8,469 nt of DNA from Myxococcales bacterium (GTDB taxonomy: Bacteria > Myxococcota > Polyangia > Polyangiales > Polyangiaceae). Each line of letters begins with the position of its first letter. Position 1 is the first letter of the stretch. Both the position numbers and the translations under genes were made by a program. The notes below the pieces were generated by a model. That model was not told where the DNA came from. It did no database searches and saw only the letters and a list, made by a program, of their open reading frames with translations. The DNA is taken from the NCBI GenBank assembly GCA_020430865.1, contig JAGQIY010000345.1, forward strand, positions 1-8,469. The letters run 5' to 3'. Below are positions 5,843 through 8,469 of this stretch, in pieces.

Positions 5843-7231
5843 ATGCACCGACGCTCGCACTCTTGCTTCAACCGAGCCTCAAACCAGCTCCGCAGCCGTT
5901 TCGGCGCGGGTCTCTTCCGACGTGCAGTGATTGGCACGAGTGTCGCCGGTCTACTGCTGGTCGCTGGCGGCGCGAGAGCGCAAGAGCCAGACGAGGAGTT
6001 GCCACCCCTGCCCGCCCCGCCGAGGGCTGCTTGGTACGACTTGATTCAGCTCTCGGCCTTCGTCGACGGCTACGCGTCGGTGAACTACAACTTCCCGAAG
6101 CCTGCGGGCGGCGCGAACGCCACGACCCGCGCCTACGACACGGACACCGGTTTCGCCCTGGCCTGGGCGGGAGTCGACGCAAGTTTCCCCGCGGAACCGG
6201 TAGGTGGAACGCTCAGCTTGCGCTGGGGCCCGGCGGCGGACGCCTACGCTGGGAGCGAACCGGGCACGCTGAAGCAGGTGAAGCAAGCCTTCGCTTCCTG
6301 GAGACCCGGCGGCGCTGACGGCAGCGTGACCCTGGACTTCGGCAAATTCGACACCATCTACGGCGCCGAGCTCGCCGAGAGCTGGCGCAACTTCAACTAC
6401 ACCCGCGGCGTCGTCTACTGGTTCGCCCAGCCGGCGTTCCACACCGGCTTGCGGGTGGGCTGGGAGCTGAACCCGGAGTTCACGCTGCGCGCGCTGGCCG
6501 TCAACGGCTGGAACAACAGCGTCGACAGCAACACGGGCAAGTCGTTCGGCGCGCAGGCTGCCTGGACTCCGAGCGACAGCTTCGGCGTGACGCTCGGCTG
6601 GATCGGCGGACCGGAGCAGGCCGACGTGCTCGAGGTCGAGTGTTCGGACGGCACCGCCTACGACGCAGCGGCAGGAGGGTGCGCGAGCTCTCCTGACACG
6701 CCCGCGGCCTCGTATCGCGTCGATCGCGGCGGTGCCAACGACCCCGAAGCTTGGCGGCATCTGATCGACGCCATCGTGACCTGGAACCCCAGCGACGCCC
6801 TCGGCTTCGTGGTGAACCTGGACTACGGCTGGGAGGGGATCCGCCAGACCACGAGCACCAGCGACACGACCAAGTACACCTGGTTCGGCGCAATGGCGGC
6901 TGGGAAGTATGCGTTCGACTCCACCTGGGCCGTTGCGCTCCGTGGTGAGTATTTCAAGGCCTTCGGGGAGGACGCTGGCGACGCACCGGCGCTCTCCAGC
7001 GACTACTATCCTTTTGGCGTACCCGATCTTGCGGTCGGCACCGGCACCCTGACCCTCGACTTCAAGCCCAGCGACAACCTGATCATCCGCCTGGAAAATC
7101 GGGGTGACTTCGCCCTCGACGCCCATTCGTCGGTCAGTGACGAGGCCAAGAAGATCTTCCCGAAGAAGCAGCGGGAATCGGCGGACAGTCAGATCACGAC
7201 GACCCTGGGCGTCGTCGTGACCACGGACTAG
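5843..7231 (+). CDS. Outer-membrane porin, BBP2/OmpL-like beta-barrel
   Basis: The 462-residue precursor carries a signal peptide with a long basic n-region (about 27 residues), hydrophobic core 29-43 and cleavage ARA|QE after 46. A Pro-rich spacer (51-63) leads into the barrel. Features seen in the putative beta-barrel porin-2 family as I know it include FVDGYASVNYNFPKP (73-87), GTLSLRWG (122-129), KQAFASW (147-153), VTLDFGKFDTIYGAE (162-176), NFNYTRGVVYWFAQP (183-197), a run TLRALAVNGWNN (214-225), TWNPSD (313-318), and the terminal strand ending GVVVTTD. It should span the outer membrane and let small solutes through; the substrate is unknown. The only two mature cysteines, C267 and C280, lie in one loop and may form a disulfide. 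Unlike many barrels it does not end in an aromatic residue. It stands outside the pilBT operon, behind the terminator at 5712-5749 and an inverted repeat at 5780-5803, so it probably has its own promoter. Confidence 0.85.
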   Translation: MHRRSHSCFNRASNQLRSRFGAGLFRRAVIGTSVAGLLLVAGGARAQEPDEELPPLPAPPRAAWYDLIQLSAFVDGYASVNYNFPKPAGGANATTRAYDTDTGFALAWAGVDASFPAEPVGGTLSLRWGPAADAYAGSEPGTLKQVKQAFASWRPGGADGSVTLDFGKFDTIYGAELAESWRNFNYTRGVVYWFAQPAFHTGLRVGWELNPEFTLRALAVNGWNNSVDSNTGKSFGAQAAWTPSDSFGVTLGWIGGPEQADVLEVECSDGTAYDAAAGGCASSPDTPAASYRVDRGGANDPEAWRHLIDAIVTWNPSDALGFVVNLDYGWEGIRQTTSTSDTTKYTWFGAMAAGKYAFDSTWAVALRGEYFKAFGEDAGDAPALSSDYYPFGVPDLAVGTGTLTLDFKPSDNLIIRLENRGDFALDAHSSVSDEAKKIFPKKQRESADSQITTTLGVVVTTD

Positions 7232-7251
7232 CAGAAGGCTTTGGTGCAGCT

Positions 7252-7269
7252 CGCGCGCTGATGCGCGCG
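7252..7269. terminator. GC-rich hairpin between convergent genes, possible terminator
   Basis: CGCGCGC (7252-7258) and GCGCGCG (7263-7269) form a perfect 7-bp stem with a TGAT loop in the 97-bp gap between the porin stop and the stop of the converging gene. There is no T-run on either side, so it may only mark a Rho-dependent or structural end. Alternating CG bases also make such palindromes easy to get by chance. Confidence 0.35.
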
Positions 7270-7328
7270 GCGCCGCCCTCCCTTCCCACGACCGAGCAGC
7301 TCTGCGGCAATTCGAGCAGCGAGTCGGA

Positions 7329-8469
7329 CTACCTGAGGATCCCGATGGCCTTGGCGGCGATCACCACGTCCGGATGGCTCGAGTGCTTCTTCATCAGCGC
7401 GGCGACGTAGCCCTTCGCCCGCTTGTCCCCGGCCGCTGCCATCGCACGGGCCGCGAGCAGCCGCACGGGCAACGGGGCGACATCCGGTGGCTCGTCCAGG
7501 GTGCTCAGCTTCGCCGCAGCCAGGCTAGCCTTGCCGTCCTCGGCGTCGATCAGCGCCTTCAGCCAGTCGTTCATCGGCCCGAGCAACGCGGGGTACCGCG
7601 CGGCAAGGTTGCGGGCGCCGTCGGCGTCCTTTGCCGCTAGCAGGTCGTAGCAACGCTCGAGCAGCGCGGGTACCGTCGCTCCCTCCGCCTTGCCAGCCGC
7701 TTCCGCCGCCTGCTTCGCCTCGCCCTGGTAGCGCAGGAGCCGGGCCTTGCGCAGCGCTTGAGCAGCCGTCAGCGAGTCCCAGTCGCGGGTCAGCTCCTGG
7801 GCCAGCTCGAGCTTGCCGTTGTCCAGGGCGTAGTCGACGGCCACCAGGTTGCCCCAGATGGCTTGAGGCTCGGCGACTTGCTTCAGCTCTTCATCTGGCG
7901 GAATGGGTTCCCCGCGGAGTCGAGCCAAGCCGGTCTGGAGGCCCCTGAGCGTCGCGCCAGCCTTGGCGTCGTCGCCGAAGGTGCCGAGGGCTGCGCTCAG
8001 CTCACCTTCGTCGAGGGTCTCATAGCCGATGACGGCGCGCACCACGGCGACCTCCGAGGACTTCGGATCCAGGGTCTCGATGGCTTTCTTCGCCTCGTCC
8101 AGACGACCGCCTAGCAGCGCGACCCGCGCTGCCAGCGCTCTCGCGCGCGGATAGATCGCGCTGAATTTCAGCGCGCGCAGCGCCGCCTTGCGCGCCAGCT
8201 CCTCGTCTCCATTCCGTACGGCAATGAACCCGAGCCAGGTGGAGATCGCAGGACCGCGGCTGATGCCGATCGCGCTCTTCAGCTTGTCCCGGGACTCCTT
8301 GGGATCGTCGGAGGTCAGGGAGTCGACGAGCAACGGGATCGAGCGCAGGGAAGCGGGGAGCTGCTCTCGCTCCGGTTCACTCAGCTTGGCCTTCGCCGGC
8401 GGATCGCCTTCGGCGCCCTCGGCAACCCAGCGCAGCGCGGCGAGGGCCTTGCCAGAAGGCCTGTCATCC
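7329..8469 (-). CDS. Ala-rich helical repeat (TPR-like) protein, N-terminus beyond the window
   Basis: The frame is open from the right edge down to a TAG at 7331-7329, showing the C-terminal 379 residues. The only start-like codon near the top is a TTG at 8333, but coding-like sequence continues upstream to 8469 with no stop, so the real start lies outside. Residues are mostly Ala, Leu, Arg, Glu, Asp and Lys in amphipathic helices. Paired helices of TPR type are visible, for example about 78-106 (TWLGFIAVRNGDEELARKAA...) and 107-135 (RARALAARVALLGGRLDEA...), with less regular pairs to the end. A linker rich in Pro, Glu and Lys lies at about 22-38. The visible part has one cysteine and no signal peptide, membrane span or catalytic motif. 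TPR proteins act as scaffolds; the partner is unknown. It converges on the porin gene and is not in its operon. Confidence 0.7.
   Translation of the reverse strand, partial: DDRPSGKALAALRWVAEGAEGDPPAKAKLSEPEREQLPASLRSIPLLVDSLTSDDPKESRDKLKSAIGISRGPAISTWLGFIAVRNGDEELARKAALRALKFSAIYPRARALAARVALLGGRLDEAKKAIETLDPKSSEVAVVRAVIGYETLDEGELSAALGTFGDDAKAGATLRGLQTGLARLRGEPIPPDEELKQVAEPQAIWGNLVAVDYALDNGKLELAQELTRDWDSLTAAQALRKARLLRYQGEAKQAAEAAGKAEGATVPALLERCYDLLAAKDADGARNLAARYPALLGPMNDWLKALIDAEDGKASLAAAKLSTLDEPPDVAPLPVRLLAARAMAAAGDKRAKGYVAALMKKHSSHPDVVIAAKAIGILR

Noticed and set aside
5951..7126. Open frame of 391 codons on the minus strand
   Set aside because: It is antisense to the porin, which has a signal peptide, ribosome-binding site and barrel motifs. 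The antisense product has no recognisable feature.

Overview
The window looks like chromosomal DNA from a high-GC Gram-negative, most likely a myxobacterium or a close relative (Polyangiales/Sorangium-like). The evidence is a GC-rich coding style with almost every third codon position G or C, a PilB of 567 codons and a PilT of 377 codons in the order pilB-pilT as in Myxococcus, two beta-barrel outer-membrane proteins with Sec signal peptides, and a small Cys-rich lipoprotein of a kind common in myxobacteria. The taxonomic call is inference from gene style, not from a marker gene.

Layout from left to right. (1) Positions 1-2427 are all on the minus strand: the first 49 codons of a secreted lipoprotein cut by the left edge, a fused rhodanese-MoeB/ThiF sulfur-carrier activating enzyme (229-1395), and a 247-residue predicted beta-barrel outer-membrane protein (1684-2427) followed by two hairpins. 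(2) Positions 2428-2811 form a 384-bp divergent intergenic region holding a perfect 6-bp inverted repeat, a 12-bp direct repeat, a candidate extended -10 promoter and a possible 35-codon ORF behind the best Shine-Dalgarno sequence in the window. (3) Positions 2812-5684 are a two-gene plus-strand operon, pilB-pilT, encoding the extension and retraction ATPases of the type IVa pilus. A convincing intrinsic terminator follows pilT. (4) Positions 5843-7231 encode a 462-residue porin of the BBP2/OmpL-like kind, preceded by a perfect 9-bp inverted repeat. (5) A short convergent gap with a GC-rich hairpin separates it from a minus-strand, Ala-rich helical (TPR-like) protein that runs off the right edge.

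How the parts work together: only pilB and pilT clearly form a functional unit. PilB powers pilus assembly and PilT powers disassembly and hence twitching motility. PilB keeps the two-part N-terminal MshEN motif associated with cyclic-di-GMP binding. The usual third gene, pilC, is absent after pilT. The rhodanese-MoeB protein belongs to molybdopterin or thio-cofactor sulfur transfer and has no pathway partner in view. I see no phage, IS element, CRISPR array, tRNA or rRNA, and no clear sign of a new multi-gene system. The window is mostly ordinary core or accessory genome, and the most interesting parts are in the pilB upstream region, the domain order of the MoeB fusion and the gene order around pilBT.
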